A stretch of 64,000 nt of DNA from an uncultured Trueperaceae bacterium (GCA_913057685.1 CAJXOA010000004.1:1-64000); one strand, 5' to 3'. Counted from the stretch's first letter, positions 7,282-16,353 are shown. Program-made: numbers and translations. Notes: generated by a model not told the origin, from the sequence alone.

Positions 7282-9603
7282 TCAGGCGTCGAGGACGGCG
7301 CTCGTCGCGCCCGCCGTGAGCGCCTCGAGGGTCGCGTCGGCGAGGTCGGCGGCGGCGTCCTTGTCGAGGTACTGGTTGCCGTTGCCGCACTTGGGCGACA
7401 GCACGCACCGGGGGCACCCCGCCGCGCAGGGGCAGCTGCGCAACCGGTCGCGGGCCGCCCCGATCCAACGGCGCCACTGGTGCGCGCCCGCCGCGGCGTA
7501 CCCCACGCCGCCCGGCGCGCCGTCGTAGACGAACATCGCCGGCATCCCCAGGTCGGGGTGCAGCGGGTAGGACACCCCCCCGACGTCCGCCCGCTCGCAC
7601 AGCACGAAGGCGGGCAACAACCCGATCATCGTGTGCTCGAGGGCGTGCATGGCGGACGGGAACCGGTCCGGCGCGACCGCACCCGCCGCCTGGATCGCGT
7701 CGTACTCGATCCACACCGCCTGCGTGTCGTACTGCGCGGGCGGCAGGTCCAACGGGCGTTCCTCCAACACCGCCCCCGTCCGCGCGCGCTTGCGGACGTA
7801 CCCATGCACGACCTCCGACACCCGGACGCGCCCCACGCGCAGGGGATCCGGGAGCCCCAACGCCCGCGCCAGGTCGCCGTCGCCGCGCCCGCCGGCGTCG
7901 AGCGGGTCGATGCGGGTCTCGCTACGGACCGACGTGAACCAATCCTCGAGGTGCGGAAGCAACGTCGCGCGGCGCGCATCGAGGTCCAGCTCGACCACCA
8001 GGTAGGCGTCGCCGCGATGCAGGTGGACCGCCCCCTCGTGCAGCTCCCGGACCGCGCGCCCGACGTCGACGCTGCCGAGCGACCGGCCGTCGGGCGCCGC
8101 GACCAGGCGGACCTTCCCACCCGCCTCGCCGCGCAACGCGACGTGGCGGTGCGGGAACCAACGCCGGGCGTGGAAGCGCCCGTCGTCGCCCTCCCGCAGG
8201 TCGGGCAGCGCCGCGAGGTCGACGTCCGGCGCCAGCCACGGTTCGCGGGGATCGATTGGGCGTTCCGCGGCGGCGCACGGCAGGTGGGCGGCGTGCACCA
8301 CCTCGTTGTGGGCGTCGGCGACCGCCGCCTCGACCGAGCCGTCCAGGAGCGCGTCGGGGTGCGTGAGGTAGTGATCGTCGAGCGGGTCGTCGCCCGGCAC
8401 CAGCACCGTCAGCGCCCGCCCGCCGGCCCGGCCCGCCCGGCCGGCGCGCTGCCAGAACGACATGGACGACCCCGGGTAACCGACCATCGCGACCGCGTCC
8501 ACGCCCCCGACGTCCACCCCCAACTCGAGCGCGCTGGTCGCGGCGAGGACCGTCACCTCCCCCGCCTTGAAGGCCGCCTCGATGCGGCGGCGTTCGTCGG
8601 CGTCGTACCCCGCCCGGTAGGCGTCGACCTTCGCGGCGTCCGCCTCGCCGAGCCGCGCGTGCGCGAGGCTCGCGACGCGTTCGGCGGCCCGGCGGCTGTT
8701 GCAGAAGAACAGGCTCTTGACGTCCGCCCGCGCGAAGGCGACCGCCAGGTCGGCGGCCTCCGCGACGGGACTGCGGCGGCGGGCGGCCTCCCCCGGCCGG
8801 TCGGGCGGCACCCAGAACGCCACCTCGCGCGGGGCGCGCGGGGCGTCGTCCGCCGTCACGACCGCCGCCTCGCGGCCCGTCAACGCCGTGAACAGTTCGC
8901 CGGGGTTCGCGACCGTCGCGCTCGCGGTCAGGAGGTGCGGTGCGGCGCCGTAGTGCGCCGCGACGCGCAGCAGCCGCCGCAGGACGTTGCCGACGTGGCT
9001 GCCGAGCACCCCGCGGTAGACGTGCAGTTCGTCGACGACGATCCACCGCAGGCGCGCCAGGAACGGCGCCCAGGCGGGGTGGAGGGCGAGGATCCCGAGG
9101 TGCAGCATGTCCGGGTTCGTCAGCAGCAGGTCGCTGCCCTCGCGCACGCCCGCGCGCGCGTCGCGGGGGGTGTCGCCGTCGTAGCGCGCGACGCGCTCGG
9201 CAACGCTCGCCAACCCCGCGCGCACCGCGACGTCGCGCAACGCCGCGCGTTGGTCCTCCGCCAGCGCCTTGGTGGGGAACAACGCCACCGCCGTCCCGTC
9301 GCTGCGGGCGGCGTCGAGGAGCGGCAGTTGGTAGGTGAGCGACTTGCCCGACGCGGTCGGGGTCGCCGCGACCACGTCGTCGCCGGCCGCCGCCCGCCGC
9401 CACGCCTCCGCCTGGTGGCGCCACGGGGTCACGCCGAGGGCGCGCGCGAGGTCCCCCCACGGGACGTCCGGGACGGCGTCGGGCACGCCGTCCGCGCCGG
9501 GCAGGAAGGCGTCGACGCGGAGGCGTTCCTCGCCCCCCTCGAGCGTCCGCAACCAGGCGTGGAAGGTGGGGTGGTCGCCGGGCGGACCGGAGCGCGGAGC
9601 CAT
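7282..9603 (-). CDS. MrfA/YprA-like superfamily 2 DNA helicase with DUF1998
   Basis: A 773-residue DEAD/DEAH-type helicase of the MrfA (YprA) family. In Bacillus, MrfA acts in mitomycin C adduct repair independently of UvrABC. In order: motif I TPTASGKS (81-88), motif II as DELH (191-194), SATVAN (motif III), the helicase C-terminal domain with ATSALELGVDVGGVD and the QRAGRAGR motif VI, then a C-terminal DUF1998 domain ending in a four-Cys cluster (CPCAAGCPRC plus CG, near 735-752) expected to bind metal. The length matches the family. ATG 9603 is preceded by TAGCCT with five bases between. The 64 bases between this gene and the upstream-divergent glycosyltransferase hold both promoters. Confidence 0.9.
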   Translation of the reverse strand: MAPRSGPPGDHPTFHAWLRTLEGGEERLRVDAFLPGADGVPDAVPDVPWGDLARALGVTPWRHQAEAWRRAAAGDDVVAATPTASGKSLTYQLPLLDAARSDGTAVALFPTKALAEDQRAALRDVAVRAGLASVAERVARYDGDTPRDARAGVREGSDLLLTNPDMLHLGILALHPAWAPFLARLRWIVVDELHVYRGVLGSHVGNVLRRLLRVAAHYGAAPHLLTASATVANPGELFTALTGREAAVVTADDAPRAPREVAFWVPPDRPGEAARRRSPVAEAADLAVAFARADVKSLFFCNSRRAAERVASLAHARLGEADAAKVDAYRAGYDADERRRIEAAFKAGEVTVLAATSALELGVDVGGVDAVAMVGYPGSSMSFWQRAGRAGRAGGRALTVLVPGDDPLDDHYLTHPDALLDGSVEAAVADAHNEVVHAAHLPCAAAERPIDPREPWLAPDVDLAALPDLREGDDGRFHARRWFPHRHVALRGEAGGKVRLVAAPDGRSLGSVDVGRAVRELHEGAVHLHRGDAYLVVELDLDARRATLLPHLEDWFTSVRSETRIDPLDAGGRGDGDLARALGLPDPLRVGRVRVSEVVHGYVRKRARTGAVLEERPLDLPPAQYDTQAVWIEYDAIQAAGAVAPDRFPSAMHALEHTMIGLLPAFVLCERADVGGVSYPLHPDLGMPAMFVYDGAPGGVGYAAAGAHQWRRWIGAARDRLRSCPCAAGCPRCVLSPKCGNGNQYLDKDAAADLADATLEALTAGATSAVLDA

Positions 9604-9608
9604 GCGGG

Positions 9609-9614
9609 AGGCTA
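9609..9614 (-). promoter_or_regulatory. Leaderless -10 box
   Basis: TAGCCT on the minus strand, five bases before the helicase ATG. Confidence 0.6.
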
Positions 9615-9655
9615 CCCCGGGGCCGCCCCGGCGCCGGCGGGGACGGCCGACGTGG

Positions 9656-9661
9656 TAGCGT
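9656..9661 (+). promoter_or_regulatory. -10 box of the glycosyltransferase gene
   Basis: TAGCGT preceded by TGG. The TTG start lies 22 bases downstream with GGAGG between, so this transcript keeps a short leader. Confidence 0.55.
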
Positions 9662-9683
9662 CCCCCCGTCCGGAGGCGCCGTC

Positions 9684-10913
9684 TTGACGACCTTCCTCAT
9701 CGTGCTCCCGTACGCCCTCGCCCTCCCGTACGTCGGGTTGATGGTCCTCGTGGTGGTCGGGCTGTTCCGCCGCGATCCCGTCGCGCGGACCGACGCTCGG
9801 CCGTCCTTGAGCGTCGTGATCCCCGCGCACGACGAGGAGGCCAGCCTCCCCGGCACCCTCGCGTCGTTGTCGGCGCAGCGCTACCCCGGGGACGCGGAGT
9901 TCGTGATCGTCGACGACCGCAGCCGCGACCGCACCGCGGCGATCGTGCGCGAAGCGCAGGCGCACGACCCACGCATCCGCCTCGTGCAGGTCACCGAACC
10001 CGACCGGCGGCGCGCCCCCAAGGTCAACGCCGTCGCGCACGGGATCGCCGCCTCCAGCGGCGAGATCGTCGTCACGAGCGACGCCGACTGCCGCTACCCC
10101 GACGGCTGGCTCGAAGGCATGGTGCGGCACTTCGCCGACGACGTCGTGATGGTCGTCGGGTACGTCGAAACCACCCGCGCGCACCGGGTGGGGTCGTTCC
10201 TCGAGCGGTTCGAAACGATCGACTGGTCGTCGCTGATGACGGTCTCGCGGTCGTTGACGCGGTTCGGCTGGAAGTTCGCGTCGAGCGCCAACAACCAGGC
10301 GTACCGGCGCAGCGCCTTCGAGGCGGCCGGCGGGTTCGGCGCGATCGGGCGGGCCCCCAGCGGCGACGAGGACCTCCTCACGCAACGCCTCGGGCGCCTC
10401 CCGGGGAGCCGCATCGTCTTCGCCGCGACCCCCGAAACGCGGGTCCTCACGCACCCCATCCGCAGTTGGGGGGCGTTGTTCCGGCAGCGCCGCCGGTGGG
10501 TGTCGCGCTACCACCACCCGATGCACTACCACCCCGGCTTCCTCGCCTCGATCGGCCTGCTGGGGTTCCAATCGATCGCACTGGCCGGCGCGGTCCTCGC
10601 CACCCCGTTCGCGCCGTCGGTCGCCCCCTGGACGCTGGGCCTGTGGGGGGCGGAGATCGCCCTGATGACGGTCGGGGTGGGGCTCGGCGCGGCGCAGGTG
10701 GGCCGCCGGGACCTGATCGGGCCCGGCCTCGTCGCCTGGGCGGCGCTGCACCCGTTCTTCATCGCGGCGATCGTGATCGCCTCGCTCGCGAAGAGCGGCG
10801 AGTGGCGGGCGGGCGCCGACCCCTACCGCCGCCGGTGGCTGCAACGCCGCCTCCGGGCGTGGCGCCGCCGCCTCCGCCTGCCCGCCGCCCCCCTCCGCGA
10901 CGAACGCCGCTGA
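9684..10913 (+). CDS. Membrane glycosyltransferase, family 2 (processive type)
   Basis: A 409-residue inner-membrane family-2 glycosyltransferase. One helix leads (about 3-26), followed by the GT-A domain starting SVVIPAHDEE, with the DxD metal site in TSDADCRYP, the acceptor-site GDEDLL and the QxxRW motif (RQRRRW, about residue 271) typical of processive or polyisoprenyl-type enzymes. Three helices and a very basic tail (RRRWLQRRLRAWRRR) finish the protein. The start is TTG with GGAGG spaced seven bases upstream. The sugar and acceptor are unknown. It precedes sqdB by about 110 bases, but sqdB has its own promoter, so a role in sulfolipid synthesis is only a possibility. Confidence 0.85.
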   Translation: MTTFLIVLPYALALPYVGLMVLVVVGLFRRDPVARTDARPSLSVVIPAHDEEASLPGTLASLSAQRYPGDAEFVIVDDRSRDRTAAIVREAQAHDPRIRLVQVTEPDRRRAPKVNAVAHGIAASSGEIVVTSDADCRYPDGWLEGMVRHFADDVVMVVGYVETTRAHRVGSFLERFETIDWSSLMTVSRSLTRFGWKFASSANNQAYRRSAFEAAGGFGAIGRAPSGDEDLLTQRLGRLPGSRIVFAATPETRVLTHPIRSWGALFRQRRRWVSRYHHPMHYHPGFLASIGLLGFQSIALAGAVLATPFAPSVAPWTLGLWGAEIALMTVGVGLGAAQVGRRDLIGPGLVAWAALHPFFIAAIVIASLAKSGEWRAGADPYRRRWLQRRLRAWRRRLRLPAAPLRDERR

Positions 10914-10973
10914 CGCGCGCGCCGCGCGGTGCGCCCGCGCGGCACCGGGGCGAGCCGGGCGGGGCGCGGGTGG

Positions 10974-10979
10974 TAGACT
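10974..10979 (+). promoter_or_regulatory. -10 box of the sqdB operon
   Basis: TAGACT with upstream TGG (extended -10). It is followed by an approximately 36-base leader carrying CGGAGG before the sqdB ATG. Confidence 0.6.
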
Positions 10980-11022
10980 GGCGCGTCCGCATCACCGCCC
11001 CCCTCACGATCCGGAGGTCCCC

Positions 11023-12219
11023 ATGAAGGTCTTCATTCTCGGCGGCGACGGCTTCTGTGGCTGGCCCACCAGCCTGCACCTCTCCGCCCTCGGGCACGAG
11101 GTCGTCATCATCGACAACCTGAGTCGACGCAACATCGACAACGAACTCGAGGCCGGCAGCCTGACGCCGATCCAGTACCTCGGGACGCGCCTGCAGGCGT
11201 GGAAGGAGACGACGGGGCAGGAGATCCGCTTCGAACGCCTCGACGTCGCCCAGCACTACCACCGGCTGTTGACCCTCATCGAGGAGGAACGCCCCGACGC
11301 GATCGTGCACTTCGCGGAACAGCGCGCCGCGCCGTACTCCATGAAGTCGAGCGCCCACAAGCGCTACACGGTGGACAACAACCTCAACGCGACGCACAAC
11401 GTCCTCGCCGCGATCGTCGAGTCCGGCGTCGACGTCCACCTCGCGCACCTCGGCACGATGGGCGTCTACGGCTACGGGACCGCCGGCATGAAGATCCCCG
11501 AAGGCTACCTGCCCATCGAGGTCACCACCGACGACGGCGAGAAGGTCCGCCAGGAGATCCTCTACCCGCCGAACCCCGGCAGCATCTACCACATGACGAA
11601 GACGCAGGACCAACTGTTCTTCGCCTACTACGCGAAGAACGACCAGCTGCGCATCACCGACCTCCACCAGGGCATCGTGTGGGGGACGCACACGAAGGAA
11701 ACCGACCTCGACGAGCGGCTCGTGAACCGCTTCGATTACGACGGCGACTACGGCACCGTCCTCAACCGCTTCCTGATGCAGGCGGCGGTCGGCTACCCCC
11801 TCACGGTGCACGGGACCGGCGGACAGACGCGCGCCTTCATCCACATCCGCGACACCGTCCGCTGCATCGAGTTGGCGCTCGAGACCCCGCCCGAGCGCGG
11901 GGAGCGGGTGCGGATCCTCAACCAGATGACCGAAACGCACCGCGTGCGGGACCTCGCCGAACTCGTCGCCGCCCAGACGGGGGCGGAGGTCGCCTACGTC
12001 GACAACCCCCGCAACGAGGACGCCGAGAACGACCTGCACGTCAAGAACGACCTGTTCCTCGACCTGGGGCTGGAACCGACGACGCTGGAGGGCGGCCTGC
12101 TGGACGAGGTCACGAGCGTCGCGCGGAAGTACGCGCACCGCGCCGACCTGTCGAAGATCCCCAGCACCAGCACCTGGACCGAGCGCCAGAAGCCGGGCGT
12201 GCCCGGCGAACCCGCCTGA
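11023..12219 (+). CDS. sqdB: UDP-sulfoquinovose synthase
   Basis: A short-chain dehydrogenase/epimerase that makes UDP-sulfoquinovose from UDP-glucose and sulfite, the committed step of sulfolipid (SQDG) synthesis. The 398-residue protein opens with a variant Rossmann loop GGDGFCGWP, as in plant SQD1 and cyanobacterial SqdB rather than ordinary GalE. It also has the conserved HFAEQRAAPYSM segment, the catalytic Thr-Met of LGTMGVYGYG (about 145), the YHMTK dyad (about 189) and HQGIVWGT. Ordinary epimerases lack these. CGGAGG precedes the ATG. sqdX follows after ten bases. Confidence 0.95.
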   Translation: MKVFILGGDGFCGWPTSLHLSALGHEVVIIDNLSRRNIDNELEAGSLTPIQYLGTRLQAWKETTGQEIRFERLDVAQHYHRLLTLIEEERPDAIVHFAEQRAAPYSMKSSAHKRYTVDNNLNATHNVLAAIVESGVDVHLAHLGTMGVYGYGTAGMKIPEGYLPIEVTTDDGEKVRQEILYPPNPGSIYHMTKTQDQLFFAYYAKNDQLRITDLHQGIVWGTHTKETDLDERLVNRFDYDGDYGTVLNRFLMQAAVGYPLTVHGTGGQTRAFIHIRDTVRCIELALETPPERGERVRILNQMTETHRVRDLAELVAAQTGAEVAYVDNPRNEDAENDLHVKNDLFLDLGLEPTTLEGGLLDEVTSVARKYAHRADLSKIPSTSTWTERQKPGVPGEPA

Positions 12220-12229
12220 GCGTCGACCG

Positions 12230-13399
12230 GTGCGCGTCGCCCTCTTCACCGAGACGTTCCTGCCGAAGATCGACGGGGTCGTCACCCGCGTCGTGCGCAC
12301 CCTCGAGCAGCTTCGTGCGATGGGGCACGAGGCGCTCGTGTTCGCGCCGGGCGACCCCCCGCCGGAGGTCGCGGGCCACCGGGTCGTGAAGGTCCCGAGC
12401 GTCCCCTTCCGGCCCTGGTACCCCGAACTGTTCCTGGGGCTCCCCCGCCCCCGCATCGGCCGCGAACTCGACCGCTTCGCCCCCGACGTCGTGCACGTCG
12501 TCAACCCGGTCGTCCTGGGCTTGTGGGGCACCCTCCTCGCGCGGCAGCGGGGGCTGCCGCTGCTGGCGAGCTACCACACCGACATCACGCAGTACGCCAA
12601 GCACCTGAAGCTGCCGTTCCTCTCGCCGATCTCCGACCGGTTCCTGCGCGACGTGCACAACCAGGCGCACGTCAACCTGTGCACCAGCACCCCGATGGTG
12701 AACTCCGCGCGGGGGCTCGGCATCCGCCGCGTCCGCTTGTGGCCGAAGGCGGTCGATACCGACGTGTTCCACCCCGGGCGGCGCGACGCCGCGACGCGCG
12801 ACCGCCTGACCGACGGCCACCCCGACGAGGTGCTGCTGTTGTACGTCGGGCGCCTTTCCTTCGAGAAACGCCTCGACTGGCTGTACGCGCCCGTCACCTC
12901 CATCCCCGGCGTCCGCCTCGCGTTGGTCGGGTCGGGACCGGCGGAGGCGGACCTCCGCGAACAGTTCGCCGACACCCCGACGGTGTTCACCGGCTACCTG
13001 TCCGGCGACGCCCTCGCGAAGGCGTACGCCAGCGCCGACGTGTTCGCCTTCCCCAGCGACACCGAAACCCTCGGGTTCGTCGCGATGGAGGCGATGGCGT
13101 CCGGCGTGCCGCCGGTCGGGGCGCGCGCCGGCGGGGTGCCCGACGTCATCCGGCACGAGGAGAACGGCTTGCTGTTCACGCCCGGCGACCTGGGGGACCT
13201 CACGGAGCAGTTGCGGCGCCTCGTCACCGACGACGTGCTGCGCGCCCGCTTGGGGCGCAAGGCCCGCGAGGAGATGACGAAGTACGACTGGCGCGCCTCC
13301 ACCGAGGCGCTCGTCGACTTCTACGGCACCGCGATCGCCGTCCGCGAACGGTTCGATCCCGACCCCGACGGGACCGCTACGCCCCCCCGTCGGTCGTGA
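12230..13399 (+). CDS. sqdX: Sulfoquinovosyltransferase (SqdX/SQD2-like, GT4)
   Basis: A retaining GT-B (family 4) glycosyltransferase of 389 residues, expected to transfer sulfoquinovose from UDP-sulfoquinovose to diacylglycerol at the membrane. The N-terminal domain has ETFLPKIDGVVTR and SYHTDITQYAKHL. The mid-region VHNQAHVNLC and IRRVRLWPKAVDTDVFHP correspond to segments characteristic of SQD2/SqdX. The C-terminal domain has the donor-binding TETLGFVAMEAMASG. The GTG start lies ten bases after sqdB; no strong ribosome binding site is seen, so translational coupling is likely. Its end overlaps the convergent btuD-like gene by 23 bases. Other GT4 acceptors cannot be excluded, but the sqdB pairing makes SQDG the best reading. 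Confidence 0.9.
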   Translation: MRVALFTETFLPKIDGVVTRVVRTLEQLRAMGHEALVFAPGDPPPEVAGHRVVKVPSVPFRPWYPELFLGLPRPRIGRELDRFAPDVVHVVNPVVLGLWGTLLARQRGLPLLASYHTDITQYAKHLKLPFLSPISDRFLRDVHNQAHVNLCTSTPMVNSARGLGIRRVRLWPKAVDTDVFHPGRRDAATRDRLTDGHPDEVLLLYVGRLSFEKRLDWLYAPVTSIPGVRLALVGSGPAEADLREQFADTPTVFTGYLSGDALAKAYASADVFAFPSDTETLGFVAMEAMASGVPPVGARAGGVPDVIRHEENGLLFTPGDLGDLTEQLRRLVTDDVLRARLGRKAREEMTKYDWRASTEALVDFYGTAIAVRERFDPDPDGTATPPRRS

Positions 13400-14162
13400 C
13401 GAGCGGCGGCGGTCCGGGCAGCACCCGCACCGACGTGCGGTAGACGCGCGACAACAACGACGCCTCGAGCACCGCTTCGGGCGGGCCGTCCCCCGCGACC
13501 CGCCCGCGGTCGAGCAGCACCAGCCGGTCGAAGCGCGCCGCCTGGTTGAGGTCGTGCAGGACCGCCAGCACCCCCAACCCGTCGGTGTGCGCCAGGGTCG
13601 CGGCGTGCCCGAGCAGGTCCGCCTGGTAGCGCAGGTCGAGGTGCGCGGTGGGCTCGTCCAACAACAACCAGGCCGGCTCCTGCGCCAGCGCCCGCGCGAG
13701 CACGACGCGTTGGCGTTCCCCGCCGGACAACGCCCCGACCGGCGTACCGGCGAACCGCAGGGCGTCGGTCCGCCGCATCGCCGCCTCCACCACCTCGACG
13801 TCGTGGGGGCGTTCGGAGGCGAAGAACCCCTGGTGCGGGGTGCGCCCCATCGCCACGACCGACCGCGCGGTGAACGCCGCGGGCAGGTCGGGGCGTTGCG
13901 GGACGACCGCCATGCGGCGCGCCAACGCCCGCCGCCCGTACCGGGCCAGCGGACGGCCCTCCAGCGTCGCCCGGCCGGCGGTGGGGCGCGCCAAGCCCGA
14001 CGCGACGTCCAGCAGCGTCGACTTCCCCGCGCCGTTCGGCCCGATCAGGCCGACCAACTCCCCCGCGGCGAGGGTCAGGTCGACGCCGCGCAGCACCTCC
14101 GCGCCGGCGTCGTAGCGGAAGTGCACCCCCTCGAGCGCGAGGCGGGCGGGGGCGTCCGTCAC
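13377..14162 (-). CDS. btuD: Vitamin B12 ABC importer, ATP-binding protein
   Basis: A 261-residue ABC ATPase of the FecE/BtuD class. It has Walker A GPNGAGKST (about 37-45), the Q-loop VVPQRPDLPA, the signature LSGGERQRVVLARAL, Walker B WLLLDEP and the switch His in AVLHDLNQAARF. It powers uptake of cobalamin through the adjacent permease. GTG start in a GTGA overlap with the permease stop. The substrate is inferred from the B12 riboswitch at the head of the operon, not from this protein alone. The 3' end overlaps sqdX tail-to-tail. Confidence 0.9.
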   Translation of the reverse strand: MTDAPARLALEGVHFRYDAGAEVLRGVDLTLAAGELVGLIGPNGAGKSTLLDVASGLARPTAGRATLEGRPLARYGRRALARRMAVVPQRPDLPAAFTARSVVAMGRTPHQGFFASERPHDVEVVEAAMRRTDALRFAGTPVGALSGGERQRVVLARALAQEPAWLLLDEPTAHLDLRYQADLLGHAATLAHTDGLGVLAVLHDLNQAARFDRLVLLDRGRVAGDGPPEAVLEASLLSRVYRTSVRVLPGPPPLVTTDGGA

Positions 14163-15202
14163 GTCGGCCGCCCCCGACGCAGCAGGATCAGGAAGAACGG
14201 GCCGCCCACGAGGGCGGTGACGATGCCGACGGGGACCTCGACGGGCGCGATCACGGTGCGCGCCAGCAGGTCCGCCGCGACGAGGAACGCCGCACCCCAC
14301 GCGAGCGACAACGGCACCAGGTCGCGGTGCTCGGGCCCGACCGCGAGGCGGACGGCGTGCGGCACGACCAGCCCGACGAACCCGATCACGCCGGCGACCG
14401 CCACCGCGGCGGACGTCAGCAGCGTCGCGGCGCCCACCACCGCCCACACGAACCGTTCGACGGGCAGCCCCAAGCGCCGCGCCGACGCTTCGCCCAACAA
14501 CAAAAGGTCGAAGGCGCGGCGCGCCGCGAACCCCGCCGGCCCCGCGACGGCGAGGAGGGCGGCGACGACGGCGACGTCGCGCCACTCCGCGAACGAGAAG
14601 CTGCCCAACAACCACGCCAGGACGCCGGCGGTGCGTTCGCGGTCGGTGAGCATCACGAAGCTCGTGGCGGCCGACAGGCTCGACCCCAGCACGACGCCGG
14701 CCAGGACCAGCGACACGATCGGCAGGCGGCCCCCCTGCCGCGCCATCAGGACGGCGGCAACGACCGTCGCGAAGGCGACGACGAACGCCGCGCCCGGCAC
14801 GCCGAGCGCCGCGAGGCCGGCGGCGCCCGCCGTCCCGCCGTACACCATCGCGACCGCCGCGCCGAACCCCGCGCCGGACGCCGCCCCGAGCAGGTACGGG
14901 TCCGCCAACGGGTTGCGGAACACCGCCTGGTAGGCGGTGCCCGCCAGCGCGAGCGCCGCACCGACGACGGCGGCGAGGGCGACGCGGGGGGCGCGCACCT
15001 GCCACACGATCACGTCGCGGGTCCCCTCCACCCGGCCGCGCACCCCCCGCACGAGGGCGTCGAGGACCTCCCCCGGCGCGATCGGGACCGACCCGACCGC
15101 GACGGCGGCGACGAGGACGGCCGCGAGCGCCGCGAGCGACCCGCCGCGCACCGCCCACCGGCGCGCCGCCCCGTCGGGCGCGCGCACCGCCTGGCGGGGC
15201 AC
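14159..15202 (-). CDS. btuC: Vitamin B12 ABC importer, permease (FecCD family)
   Basis: A 347-residue inner-membrane permease with about ten hydrophobic helices. Family landmarks are RAPRVALAAVVGAALALAG near residue 70, YQAVFRNPLADPYLLG (the conserved Q-x-x-x-RNPLA-P-LLG box of BtuC/FhuB/FecCD), GFVGLVVPHAVRL and the C-terminal EVPVGIVTALVGGPFF. The chosen GTG start (15202) falls two bases after the binding-protein stop; upstream in-frame sequence lies inside btuF. It is coupled to btuD by a GTGA overlap. Confidence 0.92.
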   Translation of the reverse strand: MPRQAVRAPDGAARRWAVRGGSLAALAAVLVAAVAVGSVPIAPGEVLDALVRGVRGRVEGTRDVIVWQVRAPRVALAAVVGAALALAGTAYQAVFRNPLADPYLLGAASGAGFGAAVAMVYGGTAGAAGLAALGVPGAAFVVAFATVVAAVLMARQGGRLPIVSLVLAGVVLGSSLSAATSFVMLTDRERTAGVLAWLLGSFSFAEWRDVAVVAALLAVAGPAGFAARRAFDLLLLGEASARRLGLPVERFVWAVVGAATLLTSAAVAVAGVIGFVGLVVPHAVRLAVGPEHRDLVPLSLAWGAAFLVAADLLARTVIAPVEVPVGIVTALVGGPFFLILLRRGRPT

Positions 15203-15204
15203 GT

Positions 15205-16158
15205 TCAGCGGCGGAACCCTTCGAGGAGGTCGGCGAGGAGGGCCAACGCCTCGGGGAGGCGCGGCCCGGCGCGCGTCAACAGGTCGACCTGCGCCTGCGT
15301 GAGCGGCACGACGCCGCCGTTCGCGACGGCGTCGATCGCGGCCCACCCGGGGCGCGCCGCGAGCGTCGCGAGGCTCTCGCCCGACGGCGCGTCGAGCAAC
15401 ACGATGACCTCGGGGTCGGCGTCCACGACGAACTCGGGATCGACGAGGGGGAAGGCGCCCAGGTCGGCGGGAACGACGTTCGCGCCGCCCGCCAGGTCGA
15501 GCAACTCCCCGAGGTACGAGGTCGGCCCCACGGTGTACGGCGTCGCGTCGAGCTCGACGAACACCCGCGGGCGGGCCTCCCCCTCGACACGCTCGGCGAC
15601 GGCGTCGATCGCGTCGCGCATCGCGCGGACCTCCGCCTCCGCCGCCGCGTCGCGCCCGAGGAGGGCGCCGACCTCGCGCACGACCTCCGCGACCTCGTCG
15701 ACGGTTTGCGGCGTCCCGACGTACGTCGCGATCCCGAGCGGCGCGAGCGCCTCGTGCAGGCCGCTGTACTCGTCGGTGAGCACCAGGTCCGGCTCGAGCG
15801 CAATGATCGCTTCGACGTCCGCCTCGAAGGCGCTGCCGAGGTCGGGGAGCGCCTGGACCTCGGCCGGGACGTTGCTGAAGGTGTCGACCCCGACCAGGCG
15901 GTCGCACGCCCCGACGGCGCACACCTTCTCGGTGTGGGTGGGGACCATCGCGACGACGCGTTCGGCGGGCTGATCGAGGCGGACCTCGCGACCGAGGTCG
16001 TCGACGACCGGCCCTTGGGCCAGCGCCACGGCGGCGACCAGCCACGCCGACAGGACGGTCGCGCGAACGGCTGCGAGCCTCCCCCACGCGGGGCGCCCGC
16101 GGGGCGCGACGGGGGGGTGGGAACGACGGGTGGGGGGGCACGAACGGTGGCGCGACAT
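15205..16158 (-). CDS. btuF: Vitamin B12 ABC importer, substrate-binding protein
   Basis: A secreted or lipid-layer-anchored binding protein of 317 residues. A basic N terminus is followed by a hydrophobic stretch (about residues 28-47, ending VALAQG), read as a signal peptide without a lipobox Cys. The mature part has VVDDLGREVRLDQPAERVV and PDLVLTDEYSGLHEAL, the bi-lobed helical-backbone (class III) fold of BtuF/FhuD. ATG 16158 is chosen because GAGGAGG sits seven bases upstream and a cobalamin riboswitch precedes it. It is the first gene of the btuFCD unit. Confidence 0.9.
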   Translation of the reverse strand: MSRHRSCPPTRRSHPPVAPRGRPAWGRLAAVRATVLSAWLVAAVALAQGPVVDDLGREVRLDQPAERVVAMVPTHTEKVCAVGACDRLVGVDTFSNVPAEVQALPDLGSAFEADVEAIIALEPDLVLTDEYSGLHEALAPLGIATYVGTPQTVDEVAEVVREVGALLGRDAAAEAEVRAMRDAIDAVAERVEGEARPRVFVELDATPYTVGPTSYLGELLDLAGGANVVPADLGAFPLVDPEFVVDADPEVIVLLDAPSGESLATLAARPGWAAIDAVANGGVVPLTQAQVDLLTRAGPRLPEALALLADLLEGFRR

Positions 16159-16249
16159 CGAAGCCTCCTCGGGCTCGCGCGCGGCCGGACCGGCGCGCCG
16201 AGGGGGCGCGGGGGCACCACCCGGGCGACCGCCTCGTCCGCGCGAGGGG

Positions 16250-16347
16250 AACGCGTGCTCGGAGGCCGGCATTCGGGCTTCCCGGGAAGGGTCACCGTTG
16301 CGGGACAGCGCCGGATTCGCACCGGACTTTCCCGACCCCCGAGGGTC
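16250..16347 (-). ncRNA. Cobalamin riboswitch controlling btuFCD
   Basis: Read on the minus strand the leader contains GGGAAAGTCCGGTGCGAATC, then CCGGCGCTGTCCCGCAACGG, and a B12 box AAGCCCGAATGCCGGCC (16264-16280). These are the conserved core elements of the adenosylcobalamin riboswitch in the right order. In this family ligand binding lowers expression; with about 90 bases between the box and the btuF ribosome binding site, control could be by sequestering that site (16163-16169) or by termination. This places the importer under B12 feedback and fixes its substrate. Confidence 0.93.
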
Positions 16348-16353
16348 GCCGGG

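Noticed and set aside
13401-14933. Plus-strand reading frames over the btu operon
   Set aside because: Antisense frames in GC-rich sequence; the minus strand has intact ABC transporter motifs.
16159-16272. Upstream extension of btuF starting at an earlier ATG
   Set aside because: It would run through the B12 riboswitch; GAGGAGG marks the ATG at 16158 instead.
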